From: Halorubrum cibi
GTDB taxonomy: Archaea > Halobacteriota > Halobacteria > Halobacteriales > Haloferacaceae
Length of the DNA stretch: 64,000 bases
Reading direction: 5' to 3'
NCBI RefSeq assembly: GCF_900182635.1
Contig: NZ_FXTD01000001.1
Coordinates: 1 to 64,000, forward strand
Every line of letters starts with the position of its first letter. Position 1 is the stretch's first letter. The translations under genes and the position numbers were made by a program. Positions 44,145 to 53,227 of this stretch are shown in pieces. The notes under the pieces are model-generated. The model did not search any database. It was given only the letters and a program-made list of their open reading frames with translations, and was not told the origin of the DNA.

Positions 44145-45968
44145 ATGGACGAAGGCGAGCATACACCGGGGTCCGACGGCGATACCACACCGTCCGATAG
44201 CGACGAGTCCGACGGGGACGAATCCGACGGGGACGAATCCGACGATAGTGCCGATTCAGCAGGTTCGCCGTCTCCGTCGCCGTCTCCCTCATCGTCACCG
44301 GATCGAACGGAGCAATCGGCACCGAATCGAACGAAGCCACACTCCGACGTACGGGACGGGAGCAGCTCCGAGTTCGCTCTCGACGACGACGACGCTGACG
44401 TGAATTCCGTCCCGTCCAACGACGCGGACGGACCGTCCGGGGCCGGATCCGAAACGTCCGGAATCGGAAACGGTGGTCGAGACCGCTCGTCTCCCGACGT
44501 CGACTTCGACGGCGTCGTCCTCGACAACGACGACGATGACAATCAAGGACTGTTCGACGACCTCCTCTCCGGTGAGCCGATATTCGAGAACAAGGAGGTC
44601 CTCCGGCCGTCGTACACCCCTCACGAACTCCCCCACCGTAACGATCAGATCAACCGGATGGCGACGATCCTCGTCTCCGCACTCCGCGGCGAGACCCCCT
44701 CCAACATCCTCATCTACGGGAAGACGGGGACCGGAAAGACCGCCTCGGCGAAGTTCGTCTCTCAGGAGCTCGAGTCGACGTCACAGAAGTACGACGTCCC
44801 CTGCGAGGTCGAGTACATCAACTGTGAGGTGACCGACACGCAGTATCGAGTCCTCGCCCAGCTCGCGAACACGTTCATCGAGGAGAATCAGGGCGTCATC
44901 GCCGACCGGCTCGCCCGGCTCGAGGACCTCCGGGCGGACGCGGAGGACGTCACAACGGACGCGACGCACGACGCCACGGACGCGATGCGAGACGCCGCCG
45001 CCGCACTCGCCGACACCGAGTTCGATTCGGTCAACGAACTGGACGATCGCATCGAAACGCTCGAGGCAGACGCCGAGGAGATGGAGGAGGTCCCGATGAC
45101 GGGGTGGCCCACCGACCGCGTCTACTCGACGTTCTTCGAGGCGGTGGACTACCACGAACGGGTGGTCGTGATCATGCTCGACGAGATCGACAAGCTCGTC
45201 GAGAAGAGCGGCGACGACACCCTGTATAACCTCTCGCGGATGAACTCCGAACTCGACAACTCCCGCATCTCGATCATGGGGATCTCGAACGACCTGAAGT
45301 TCACCGACTTCCTCGACCCGCGAGTCAAATCCAGTCTCGGCGAGGAGGAGATAGTCTTCCCGCCGTACGACGCGAACCAGCTCCGCGACATCCTCCAGCA
45401 CCGCGCCGACATCGCGTTCAAACGGGACGCGCTCACCGACGACGTGATCCCGCTGTGTGCGGCCTTCGCCGCCCAGGAACACGGGGACGCGCGCCGCGCG
45501 CTCGACCTCCTCCGGACCGCGGGCGAGCTTGCGGAGCGCTCCCAAGCGGAGATCGTCGCCGAGAAGCACGTCCGACAGGCCCAGGACAAGATCGAACTCG
45601 ACCGCGTCGTCGAGGTGGTCCGGACGCTGCCGACCCAGAGCAAGATCGTCTTATTCGCCGTGATCCTCTTGGAGAAGAACGGCGTTCACAACATCAACAC
45701 CGGCGAGGTGTTCAACATTTACAAGCGCCTCTGTGAGGAGATCGACGCCGACGTACTCACCCAGCGGCGGGTCACCGACCTCATCAGCGAACTCGACATG
45801 CTGGGGATCGTCAACGCGGTCGTCGTCTCGAAGGGACGCTACGGCCGAACCAAGGAGATGGGCCTCTCCGTGCCCGTCGAGGAGACCGAGGCGGTCCTCC
45901 TGTCGGATTCGCGGCTCGGCGACATCGAGAACGCACAGCCGTTCGTTCAGGCCCGCTTCGACAACTGA
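44145..45968 (+). CDS. orc1: Origin recognition protein Orc1/Cdc6
   Basis: A 607-residue initiator that binds origin boxes and loads MCM. After a 125-residue acidic, serine-rich N-terminal extension come Walker A (IYGKTGTGKTASA, residues 190-202), Walker B (VVVIMLDEIDKLVEK), sensor 1 (ISIMGISNDLKF), the DPRVKSSL arginine-finger region and sensor 2 (HGDARRALDLLR). The C-terminal winged helix (QSKIVLFAVILLEKNG, RRVTDLISELDMLGIVN) ends the protein. An extra helical acidic insert of about 80 residues lies between Walker A and B. The usual family length is near 400-420. Confidence 0.95.
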   Translation: MDEGEHTPGSDGDTTPSDSDESDGDESDGDESDDSADSAGSPSPSPSPSSSPDRTEQSAPNRTKPHSDVRDGSSSEFALDDDDADVNSVPSNDADGPSGAGSETSGIGNGGRDRSSPDVDFDGVVLDNDDDDNQGLFDDLLSGEPIFENKEVLRPSYTPHELPHRNDQINRMATILVSALRGETPSNILIYGKTGTGKTASAKFVSQELESTSQKYDVPCEVEYINCEVTDTQYRVLAQLANTFIEENQGVIADRLARLEDLRADAEDVTTDATHDATDAMRDAAAALADTEFDSVNELDDRIETLEADAEEMEEVPMTGWPTDRVYSTFFEAVDYHERVVVIMLDEIDKLVEKSGDDTLYNLSRMNSELDNSRISIMGISNDLKFTDFLDPRVKSSLGEEEIVFPPYDANQLRDILQHRADIAFKRDALTDDVIPLCAAFAAQEHGDARRALDLLRTAGELAERSQAEIVAEKHVRQAQDKIELDRVVEVVRTLPTQSKIVLFAVILLEKNGVHNINTGEVFNIYKRLCEEIDADVLTQRRVTDLISELDMLGIVNAVVVSKGRYGRTKEMGLSVPVEETEAVLLSDSRLGDIENAQPFVQARFDN

Positions 45969-45996
45969 CCTCGGCGACGAAAACTCGGCAACCGGA

Positions 45997-46959
45997 TCAC
46001 GCGGCGGCGGAGCCGGCTACCGGTGGATCTACGGATACGCTCCGTGGTTCGCCGACGTCGATCTCGATCCCGGTAGTCGCCGACGCGAAGGCCTCGTTTT
46101 CCGGTGATACGACGACCACGCCGAGCACGTCGCTCACCTCCGCCTGTCCGGTCGTGATCAGCCTGACGTAGCCGAGGTACGGCACTCGAACCCTGGCTAC
46201 TCCGATCACCCACTCGGCGGCGACTGGCTCGGCGAGCCCGTTCGCCTGATCGTACTGGCGGTTGTTGTCGCCGAGCGTGACGAACCCAGCGTGCGGTGCG
46301 GGACAGTTCCGAAGCTCCCCGCAGTCGTCGGCGTTGTGATACCGTTCGTCGGCTCGATCGTACCAGTTCTCACCCTCCTCGACGTGAAACATCGCGCGGT
46401 GGATGATCGGCGACGCCTGCCTCCCCGGCGGCTGGTAGATCACCACCGACCCGTAGTCGCCGAAGGTTCGGTATCCGTTCTCCTCGCCCGCCTCGTGAGT
46501 CACGACGCCGATATCGTTGTCGGAGACGTCGGGGGCGAGCCGTCCGGGTTCCGTGACGAACACGAGGTCGCCGGTGTTCATGTTGGGTTCCATGCTCGGC
46601 GACTCGACCGCGACCATCGGGGGCCACACCCCGCTGACCGCGAACAGGATCAATCCGATCAGGAGCACGACCGCGACGCTCGAGAGCATCTCTCGCAGCC
46701 ACATGAGCGGTCCTTCCATATCGTGACGGAACCGGTAGAACAGCCCCGATTCCTCGTCGTCGATCCGGACCTCCGTCGTCGGATCGGTCTCGTTCGGATC
46801 ATTACCGCTCGGATCGGTACCATCCGGACCACCACCGACCGGATCGTCGCCGTGGTGATCTCCGTTGCCGACAGGATCGTCTCCGTCCGAGCCGCCGTCG
46901 GCCGGATCGTCGCCGATCGGGTCGTCCCCGCTCGACGCCGGCCGATCTTCGGGGTCCAT
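45997..46959 (-). CDS. Signal peptidase I (S26 family)
   Basis: A 320-residue membrane protease that cleaves Sec signal peptides outside the membrane. A helix (MLSSVAVVLLIGLILFAVSG, about residues 89-108) precedes the catalytic serine in VAVESPSMEPNMNTGDLVFV. The archaeal catalytic histidine is in SPIIHRAMFHVEEGENW, and FVTLGDNNRQYDQ is the third box. About 70 acidic residues with repeated GDDPVG and ND-P units form an unusual N-terminal tail. It is convergent with orc1. Confidence 0.88.
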   Translation of the reverse strand: MDPEDRPASSGDDPIGDDPADGGSDGDDPVGNGDHHGDDPVGGGPDGTDPSGNDPNETDPTTEVRIDDEESGLFYRFRHDMEGPLMWLREMLSSVAVVLLIGLILFAVSGVWPPMVAVESPSMEPNMNTGDLVFVTEPGRLAPDVSDNDIGVVTHEAGEENGYRTFGDYGSVVIYQPPGRQASPIIHRAMFHVEEGENWYDRADERYHNADDCGELRNCPAPHAGFVTLGDNNRQYDQANGLAEPVAAEWVIGVARVRVPYLGYVRLITTGQAEVSDVLGVVVVSPENEAFASATTGIEIDVGEPRSVSVDPPVAGSAAA

Positions 46960-47140
46960 CGTGCCGGGTTTGGCGGTTTCCGGTCATAAGCTTCCGGGTC
47001 ATCGCCCGACCCTCGAGTCACCTCTCGGGATGATGACTCCACCGATCCGACGAAAACCATCCGGGACGTCACTTCTCATCCGAAACGTCGGTTCTCCACC
47101 GACACGTCGTCGGCGTCACCGATCTCAGGCGGCGACGGTC

Positions 47141-47437
47141 TCAGTCGTCGACGATCACTTCGACGGGACCGGAGTCCTCGCTCTCGGATTCGCTCGAGCT
47201 TCCTCCGGACCCGCCCGTCTCCGAACCCTTCTGTTGCCAGTAGAGTCCGCCGGCGACCGCGAGAACGACCCAGGAACGCCAGTTCGCGAGGTTCAGCGTG
47301 TAGCCGATCCCGAACGGCTTCTCGACCAACATTCCCTCTTCGGGCTGCCAGTACGACGAGAGGAGCCGACCGAGGCTCGGTCGATCGAAGTTGTACGGGA
47401 TCCCGAGTATCTCTCCCGACGACGGTTTGTCTCCCAT
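47141..47437 (-). CDS. DUF5808 family membrane protein
   Basis: A 98-residue haloarchaeal protein. ILGIPYNFDRPSLGRLLSSY, then WQPEEGMLVEKPFGIGYTLN and LANWRSWVVLAVAGGLYW are the DUF5808 signature, ending in one transmembrane helix. The acidic serine-rich tail (SSSESESEDSGPVEVIVDD) is exposed. It lies 48 nt downstream of kae1-bud32 on the same strand, perhaps at the end of that operon. Confidence 0.82.
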   Translation of the reverse strand: MGDKPSSGEILGIPYNFDRPSLGRLLSSYWQPEEGMLVEKPFGIGYTLNLANWRSWVVLAVAGGLYWQQKGSETGGSGGSSSESESEDSGPVEVIVDD

Positions 47438-47485
47438 ACCCGTACCTCACGCTCCGGGCATAAAAATCGTGTCGACGGGGGCCAC

Positions 47486-49255
47486 TCAGCGATATCGCCC
47501 TCGACGCCGCACCTCGCGGAGCCGATCGAGGACCACCTCGTCGCCCTCCTCCCGATATCCGTCCTCGAACGCGTCGACGAGCCGATCGGAGTCCGTCGCC
47601 GTCGCGGTTACCGACCCCTCGAAGACGTGGAGATCCATCGCGTGGTCCTCCACGTGTCCGGTGTGATACCCCAGTCCGAAGTCGATGAGGTACGTCGGAT
47701 CGGGGGCCGGATCGCCGCCCCGATCCCCTTCGGAGCCGGATCTCCCGCTCCCGACCCTGACGTTTCGCGTCGTAGGGTCGCCGTGAACGAATCCCGCACG
47801 GTGGAGCCGTGCGAGGTGTCGACCCACGGAGCGGACCGCCCGAAGCGTCCGGTCCGATCGGCCCTCGTCACTCCCGTCGCTCCCGCCGCTCTCACCGCCT
47901 CCGTGGAGGATCGCCGCGAGGTCGCGATCCCCGACGTGCTGGAGGGTCAGTGTCGCCTCTGGCACGTCGATGTCGTACACGAGCGGCGTCGGCACGCCGG
48001 CCCGCCGCGCCTCGTTCGTCAATCGGGCCTCGGCGACCGTCCGATCCCGCCGAAGCGAACGGTCCAACGCCGGATGCCGATACTCCTTGGGGATCCGACG
48101 CTTCCGAACGATCGGTCGGTCAACGATCCCCTCGACGAGTCCGTCGTCGTCGGCGTCGACGACCTCGACGACCGCCTCAGCCCCTCGACCGTCGTGGTCG
48201 CCTCCGTCTCCGTTTCCGACCCGCGCGACGGACGACTCGTCGTCCCGCCACGTCACCGGCACCTGGTCCGGCCGGAAGTTCGGGTCGATCCGCGATTCGC
48301 GGATCTCGAGGGTGTCGCCCGCGGCCGCCATCCTCGCGCCGAGCACCGCGATCATCCCGGCGTTGTCGCGGAGGTATCGCGGGTCGGGCGCGTGAAACGC
48401 CGCGCCGCGGGCCGAACACATCTCCGCGAGCATCTCGCGGAGCCGGTCGTTCTGACCGACGCCCCCGCCCAACACGAGCTCGTCGGCTCCCGTCAGCGAG
48501 AGCGCGCGCTCGGACACTTCGGTGAGCATGCCGAACACGTGTTCTTGAAGCGAGAAACAGATCTCCTCGACCGGCTCGCTGTCGTCGTACGCGTCGTTCG
48601 CGGCCGAGCTGATCCCCGAAAACGAGAAGTCCATCCCCTTGACGACGTACGGCAGCTCCAGCAGGTCGGCCGCTTCGGGTCCCCGGCCGTCTCCGGAGAC
48701 CTCCGCGGCGGCGGCCTCCACCTTCGGTCCGCCGGGGTGATTCCACCCGACGTGTCGCGTGAACTTGTCTATCGCGTTGCCGACGCCGGCGTCCATGGTT
48801 TCGCCGAGGACCCGATACCGCCCGTCGTGATAGCCGAGCAGGTGGGCGTTCGCGCCCGAGGCGTTCAGACACACCGGGTTCGAGAATCCCGACTCGTGGC
48901 GGCCGATCTCGAGATGTGCGACCATGTGGTTGACGCCGACGAGCGGCACGTCGAGCGCGCCGGCGAGCGAGCGCGCCGCGGTCCCGACGGTCCGAAGGCA
49001 CGGTCCGAGTCCTGGGCCTCGCGAGAAGGCGACGGCGTCTATCGCGTCCGGGCCGTACTCCGCTTCGGCGGCGTCCAGCACCGTCCCGACGACTTCGGGA
49101 ATCGCCTCGGACATGTGCTCTGCGGCCTCGCGCGGGTGAATGCCGCCGCTATCGGGTTCGTACGGATCGGATTCAATAACGGTCGAGTCGGCCTCGGTGT
49201 CGTGGAGGGCGGCGCTCGCACACCACGCCGTCCCTTCGATACCGAGAACCCGCAT
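47486..49255 (-). CDS. kae1: Kae1-Bud32 fusion (tRNA t6A synthase with KEOPS kinase)
   Basis: A 589-residue fusion of two KEOPS subunits. The N-terminal Kae1 part transfers threonylcarbamoyl to A37 of tRNA; its iron ligands are in GVNHMVAHLEIGRH and its ATPase motifs in AFSRGPGLGPCL and VLGGGVGQNDRLREML. The C-terminal Bud32 part (from about residue 370) is a small kinase with VHGDPTTRNVRVG and YLIDFGLGYHTGHVEDHAMD. Fusion on one chain is common in euryarchaea. It begins 12 nt after the stop of rps24e. Confidence 0.95.
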   Translation of the reverse strand: MRVLGIEGTAWCASAALHDTEADSTVIESDPYEPDSGGIHPREAAEHMSEAIPEVVGTVLDAAEAEYGPDAIDAVAFSRGPGLGPCLRTVGTAARSLAGALDVPLVGVNHMVAHLEIGRHESGFSNPVCLNASGANAHLLGYHDGRYRVLGETMDAGVGNAIDKFTRHVGWNHPGGPKVEAAAAEVSGDGRGPEAADLLELPYVVKGMDFSFSGISSAANDAYDDSEPVEEICFSLQEHVFGMLTEVSERALSLTGADELVLGGGVGQNDRLREMLAEMCSARGAAFHAPDPRYLRDNAGMIAVLGARMAAAGDTLEIRESRIDPNFRPDQVPVTWRDDESSVARVGNGDGGDHDGRGAEAVVEVVDADDDGLVEGIVDRPIVRKRRIPKEYRHPALDRSLRRDRTVAEARLTNEARRAGVPTPLVYDIDVPEATLTLQHVGDRDLAAILHGGGESGGSDGSDEGRSDRTLRAVRSVGRHLARLHRAGFVHGDPTTRNVRVGSGRSGSEGDRGGDPAPDPTYLIDFGLGYHTGHVEDHAMDLHVFEGSVTATATDSDRLVDAFEDGYREEGDEVVLDRLREVRRRGRYR

Positions 49256-49267
49256 TCGGTCGCTGTC

Positions 49268-49573
49268 TCAGGCCTCTTCGCCGTCGTCGCCCTCGGCACC
49301 GATCTTGTTCCGCTCGAGCATGTAGTCCTGCTCGACGTCGAGCGCGTCAGCCGCGGAGTCGTACACCTTCGCGTAGCCGATCGTCTTGCGCATCCCGAAC
49401 TTCGTGTCGAGTTCGTGGACGACGACCTCCTCGGAGGCCTTGTCGAGCTTGGCGGCGAGCGAGTCGCGGACCGAGAGCCGGGAGGGGGTGGCCTCGTCGT
49501 GGACCGTCTCGAATCGGATGTCCGTCCGGTGCAACATGGGGTTTTCTTCCTCGGAGATGATGTCGACGTCCAT
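49268..49573 (-). CDS. rps24e: 30S ribosomal protein S24e
   Basis: A 101-residue small-subunit protein. MDVDIISEEENPMLHRTDIR, PSRLSVRDSLAAKLDK, VVVHELDTKFGMRKTIGYAK and VYDSAADALDVEQDYMLERN follow the S24e pattern throughout. It is followed directly by kae1-bud32 with no intervening rps27ae, the small zinc ribosomal gene usually found at that place in haloarchaea. Confidence 0.95.
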   Translation of the reverse strand: MDVDIISEEENPMLHRTDIRFETVHDEATPSRLSVRDSLAAKLDKASEEVVVHELDTKFGMRKTIGYAKVYDSAADALDVEQDYMLERNKIGAEGDDGEEA

Positions 49574-49888
49574 GGTTCAGTTACGTGTACTACCCTCCGA
49601 ACGCTGTAAAAGGATTTCGAAGCGGGTGGACGGCCGGCCGAACGGTTCTACCGTCGGTTCGTCCGTTCGAGCCACCCGGCGACGCGTGAACCCTTGCCTT
49701 CCACTGGGCGTGAACCCCTTGCCTTCCACTGGAACTCTCGGCGTCGATCGGGCACGAACCGCTTCAGTACGGCGATCCTCGATCCGATGGCGGCCTCCTC
49801 GACCCCGGACGAACACTTTCGCTCCGGAGTATCGGTCGTGCGGATCGCTCCCTGAGGTTGCCATCCATCGGACGCGATCGGATCGAGG
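49574..49888. repeat. Gap with a 24-25-nt tandem duplication
   Basis: No coding sequence is seen in this 315-nt region upstream of rps24e. Positions 49683-49731 hold two adjacent copies of a unit beginning GCGTGAACCC and ending CCTTCCACTGG, differing by one C. The stretch likely contains the rps24e promoter on the minus strand but no clear TATA box was identified. Confidence 0.6.
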
Positions 49889-50467
49889 TCATCCGGACTG
49901 CCCGAGCGCGTCGAACGCGCCGTCGACGTCGCCGTCGAGCCCCTCGAACAGTTCTCGGGCCCGCTCTCGGGCCTCCGGGGTGACTGCGACCCGAACCATC
50001 CCCTCGCCGGGCTGGCCGTACACGACGCTCGAACCGTCGGGAGCGGCGATGATCGCCGGCAGCGCGGCCAGATCCTCCTCGCCGTCGACTTCGATCGTGA
50101 CGGGATCCGAGTCGGTGAGCGCGTCGACGAGCCGCTCGAGGAGCGCGACGGTGAGCGTCGCCGCGGGGTTCTCGACGTGTACTCGTTTCTCGTCGCCGGC
50201 CGCGAGTGCGTCCGAGATCTTCGTCCGGACCGCCTCTCGCTCGGTCTTCCCGTCGACGAGCGCGACGTCCGGAACGCGACCGGCCTCCCGGAGGTGGTAG
50301 GTGACGACGTCGCCGACGGCGACGATCGGCGCGTCGGGAGCACCGTACTCCTCGCGAGTCTCGGCCGCGGCCGCGAGCAGTTCGTCGGCGTCGGTCGTCA
50401 CCGGACCCATCGGCTCTTTGAACGCGTCGCGAAGCGAGTCGGGAAGGGTCACGATCGGGTTCGGCAT
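49889..50467 (-). CDS. GTP-dependent dephospho-CoA kinase (DUF359)
   Basis: A 192-residue archaeal enzyme for the last step of coenzyme A synthesis, using GTP. Typical segments are ITLPDSLRDAFKEPMG-like VTLPDSLRDAFKEPMGPV, PIVAVGDVVTYHLREAG, VPDVALVDGKTEREAV and VYGQPGEGMVRV. In archaea it lies beside spt4 and rpoE, as here. It starts MPNPIVTLPD, 52 nt after the stop of spt4 in the direction of transcription. Confidence 0.93.
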   Translation of the reverse strand: MPNPIVTLPDSLRDAFKEPMGPVTTDADELLAAAAETREEYGAPDAPIVAVGDVVTYHLREAGRVPDVALVDGKTEREAVRTKISDALAAGDEKRVHVENPAATLTVALLERLVDALTDSDPVTIEVDGEEDLAALPAIIAAPDGSSVVYGQPGEGMVRVAVTPEARERARELFEGLDGDVDGAFDALGQSG

Positions 50468-50519
50468 ACCGAACCGTACGGCGTCGTCGTGTGAAGAATC
50501 GTGCGGTCGATCGGGGTGG

Positions 50520-50717
50520 CTATCGGACCTTCAGGGCGTACGATCCCGGCTTCGAGACGTTCATCTCCTCCGCGATCTGGCTCTCCTCGGGGTTCGTGAT
50601 GATGACGTAGCCCGCCCAGTCCTCCGTCAGCGAGGAGGAGCCGCAGTGCTCGCAGGTCTGTGCGTCCGGGTCGTTGACGTAGTGACACTCCCGGCAGGCG
50701 AGCCGATCCTCGGCCAT
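50520..50717 (-). CDS. spt4: Transcription elongation factor Spt4 (RpoE2)
   Basis: A 65-residue zinc protein that partners Spt5 to close the RNA polymerase clamp. The zinc site is ACRECHYVNDPDAQTCEHCG, followed by WAGYVIITNPEESQIAEEMN and the ending GSYALKVR. The start overlaps the stop of rpoE1 (TGATG), so the two are co-translated. Confidence 0.95.
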   Translation of the reverse strand: MAEDRLACRECHYVNDPDAQTCEHCGSSSLTEDWAGYVIITNPEESQIAEEMNVSKPGSYALKVR

Positions 50718-51298
50718 CAGTCGTCCTCCCCGGTCGTGCCGGCCTCGGCCCGCCGGCGGCGGTCGCTCTCGAGCCACTCGTGTTTACCGAGCCCCGGCTG
50801 TTTGGCGGTGAGCCCGATCTTCGAGTCGCGCGGGTTCCGCTCGTCGACGCTCTTCGTGACGACCCGCACCCGGACTCCGTCGTCTACCCCGAGACTCTTA
50901 TCGGAATCCGAGGAGGCCAGCTGCTGGTTCGCCCCGTCGAAGGTGAGGTACTCGTCGGTGATCTGCGAGACGTGGAGCAGGCCGTCGACCGGCCCGATCC
51001 CGACGAACGCGCCGAATTCGACCGTCTCGACGACCGTCCCGTCGACGACCTCCTGCATGTCGGGATCGAAGGTGAGCGCGTCGAACTCGGCCTCGTAGTA
51101 GACGCCGGGTCGGTTGTGAAGCACCGCGCCCTCGCCGATGTCGTGGACCTCGATGACGCTCACGACGCTGCCGACGTCCTCGTCCATTCGTCCTTCCAGC
51201 TTGTCCTGAAGCAGGGCTTTCACCCGCTCGTCGGTGACGTCCGCCAGGTGCTCCGGCGGGACCTCGACCGTGTCCTTGAGTCGAACTCGTTTGTACAT
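50717..51298 (-). CDS. rpoE1: RNA polymerase subunit Rpo7 (RpoE1)
   Basis: A 193-residue stalk subunit of the archaeal RNA polymerase. The N-terminal RNP-like domain is MYKRVRLKDTVEVPPEHLAD and the C-terminal S1 domain is recognised in VDGTVVETVEFGAFVGIGPV and DGLLHVSQITDEYLTFD. The end is basic and conserved (KQPGLGKHEWLESDRRRRAE). It lies in the cluster aIF2-gamma, PIN protein, rpoE1, spt4. Confidence 0.95.
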   Translation of the reverse strand: MYKRVRLKDTVEVPPEHLADVTDERVKALLQDKLEGRMDEDVGSVVSVIEVHDIGEGAVLHNRPGVYYEAEFDALTFDPDMQEVVDGTVVETVEFGAFVGIGPVDGLLHVSQITDEYLTFDGANQQLASSDSDKSLGVDDGVRVRVVTKSVDERNPRDSKIGLTAKQPGLGKHEWLESDRRRRAEAGTTGEDD

Positions 51299-51390
51299 GT
51301 GCGTGGGTTGTGTCTGTGATCGCGTGTGTTCGTCCGCGGCATCCGATCGCGTCGCGTCCGTTCCGTCGTTTCTCCGCCGGTTCCTCTCGG

Positions 51391-51801
51391 CTACGGGTCC
51401 GTTACCGTGAGTGTGTCCCGCCCCCGTAAACAGATTACCGGTGTGTCCGCGTCCAGTACCCGTTCCACGAGGGGCCTGTCGAGCGTGACCACGTACGCGA
51501 CCCGACCCGAGCGAGCGAGGTCGACGAGCGCGTCGTCCGCGTACGCCCCCTCGACGTCGACTGTCTCGGCGCGCTCCGCGAGGTCCGCGCCGACGCTCGC
51601 CGCGGTCGCCGCCTTCCCCGCGCCCGACCCGATCCCGTCGAGTTCCTCGAGCACCGCCGACGGCACGACCGGATCGTAGCTCCCGAGGAGCCGGTCGAGT
51701 TCCTCGAACAGCCGGACGTTCGCCTCGACCGGGGCCATCAGCGCGCTCGCGTCGAGCGCGACGACGGGACGCGTCTCACCTTCGGAGGCCTCGTCGGACA
51801 C
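51391..51801 (-). CDS. PIN-domain ribonuclease (Fcf1/Nob1-like)
   Basis: A 136-residue PIN-domain protein. VVALDASALMAPVEA gives the first acidic metal ligand, PSAVLEELDGIGSGAGKAA the second, and DDALVDLARSGRVAYVVTLD the last two, completing a nuclease site. Its fixed place after aIF2-gamma in archaea suggests a role in rRNA processing. It starts one base after the aIF2-gamma stop. Confidence 0.85.
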   Translation of the reverse strand: MSDEASEGETRPVVALDASALMAPVEANVRLFEELDRLLGSYDPVVPSAVLEELDGIGSGAGKAATAASVGADLAERAETVDVEGAYADDALVDLARSGRVAYVVTLDRPLVERVLDADTPVICLRGRDTLTVTDP

Positions 51802-51802
51802 G

Positions 51803-53047
51803 CTACGACAGCGTTCCGACCCCGATCAGCCGCCACCGCGCGCCGACGCGGCGATTGATCGCGATCTGTGCGCCCTCCTCGGCGCACACCGGTCGCTTGA
51901 GGCTGACCTCGCACTCGTCGTCGCGCGCGCTCGTCACGGCGCCGACGGTGGTCGCGGTGCCGACGGTCAACATGAGCGGCTCGCCGGTCGAGATCTCCTC
52001 GATGTCGCTCTCGCCGCTCTCGTCGTCCTCCTTGCCGACGACGCGGTCGAGGAGGTCGACCTGCATCTCGAACTCGTGTCGGGTCGGCGGGAGCGTTCCG
52101 GGCTCGCCGGCGACCTGGCCGGCGAGCGCGTCCCCCTTCGTCAGGCTGGGGTCGAGCCCCGTCCCGACGCCGAGCAGGCCGCCGGGTTTCGCGGACTCCA
52201 CGTTCTGCGTGCCCGCCTGAAGCGACCGGATCGAGGTCTCGAGCGGCCGCCACTCGGTCTGTCCCTCCTCTTCGACCTCGCGGCCGGGGCGGATCTCGAG
52301 GCCGTCTCCGACCGACAGCTCGCCCTGGACGAGCGAGCCGCCGACGACGCCGCCTTTCAACTCGTCCGCAGTCGCGCCCGGGCGGTTGATGTCGAACGAC
52401 CGGGCCGCGAACATCCGGGCGTCCTCGTCGGGGTCGCGCTCGGGCGTCGGGATCTCCGATTCGATCGCCTGGATGAGCAGATCGAGGTTGACCTCCTGGC
52501 CCGCCGACACGGGGACGATCGGCGCGCCCTCGGCGACGGTGCCCTCGACGAACTCCTGGATCTGCTCGTAGTTGTCGACGGCGCGGTCGCGGTCGACCAG
52601 GTCGACTTTGTTCTGGGCGATGACGATGTTCTCGATCCCGATGAGGTCGAGCGCCATCAGGTGTTCCTCGGTCTGTGCCTGCGGGACGTCCTCGGTCGCG
52701 CTCACGACGAGGACGGCCCCGTCCATGATCGACGCGCCCGAGAGCATCGTCGCCATCAGCGTCTCGTGGCCGGGTGCGTCGACGAACGAGACGGTCCGGA
52801 TCGGCTCGCTCTCGGAGCCGTCGGGACACTCCTCGTCGGTCGTGTAACACTCGGGCTCGTCGACGCCGGGACAGCGGCGGAACGTCGCGTCCGCGTACCC
52901 GAGCCGGATCGAGATCCCGCGTTTCATCTCCTCGCTGTGCTGGTCGGTCCACGATCCGGACAACGCCTGTACGAGCGTCGTCTTCCCGTGGTCGACGTGA
53001 CCGACGAGACCGATGTTCACCTCCGGTTGTGTGTTGGCTTGGGTCAC
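51803..53047 (-). CDS. eif2g: Translation initiation factor aIF2, gamma subunit
   Basis: A 414-residue GTPase that delivers initiator tRNA to the ribosome. The start is GTG ([20 protein letters not shown]) because AGGAGG lies about eight bases upstream and the frame before it lacks family similarity. G motifs are [10 protein letters not shown], the switch-2 [10 protein letters not shown] and AQNKVDLVD. The zinc knuckle (C...[11 protein letters not shown]) and domains 2 and 3 ([32 protein letters not shown]) follow. Confidence 0.96.
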   Translation of the reverse strand: MTQANTQPEVNIGLVGHVDHGKTTLVQALSGSWTDQHSEEMKRGISIRLGYADATFRRCPGVDEPECYTTDEECPDGSESEPIRTVSFVDAPGHETLMATMLSGASIMDGAVLVVSATEDVPQAQTEEHLMALDLIGIENIVIAQNKVDLVDRDRAVDNYEQIQEFVEGTVAEGAPIVPVSAGQEVNLDLLIQAIESEIPTPERDPDEDARMFAARSFDINRPGATADELKGGVVGGSLVQGELSVGDGLEIRPGREVEEEGQTEWRPLETSIRSLQAGTQNVESAKPGGLLGVGTGLDPSLTKGDALAGQVAGEPGTLPPTRHEFEMQVDLLDRVVGKEDDESGESDIEEISTGEPLMLTVGTATTVGAVTSARDDECEVSLKRPVCAEEGAQIAINRRVGARWRLIGVGTLS

Positions 53048-53227
53048 TGTTGAACCTCCTAACGGAGCAGTCTTACCCGGATTTTCGCCCCGTGCGAGTG
53101 ATAAAGTTGCTGTTATAGCGGCGTCAGGACTCCTCGTCGCTCCCGTTTCGCGCCGATCCGCCTCCATCGGGGCGCGCGACGCCCTTCCGACGCCGATTTA
53201 CCGCTCACGCCCGTATCCGACGCCACG

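Noticed and set aside
46865-49609. A 900-residue plus-strand frame opposite sip and kae1-bud32
   Set aside because: It spans several real genes on the other strand and has no recognisable domain.
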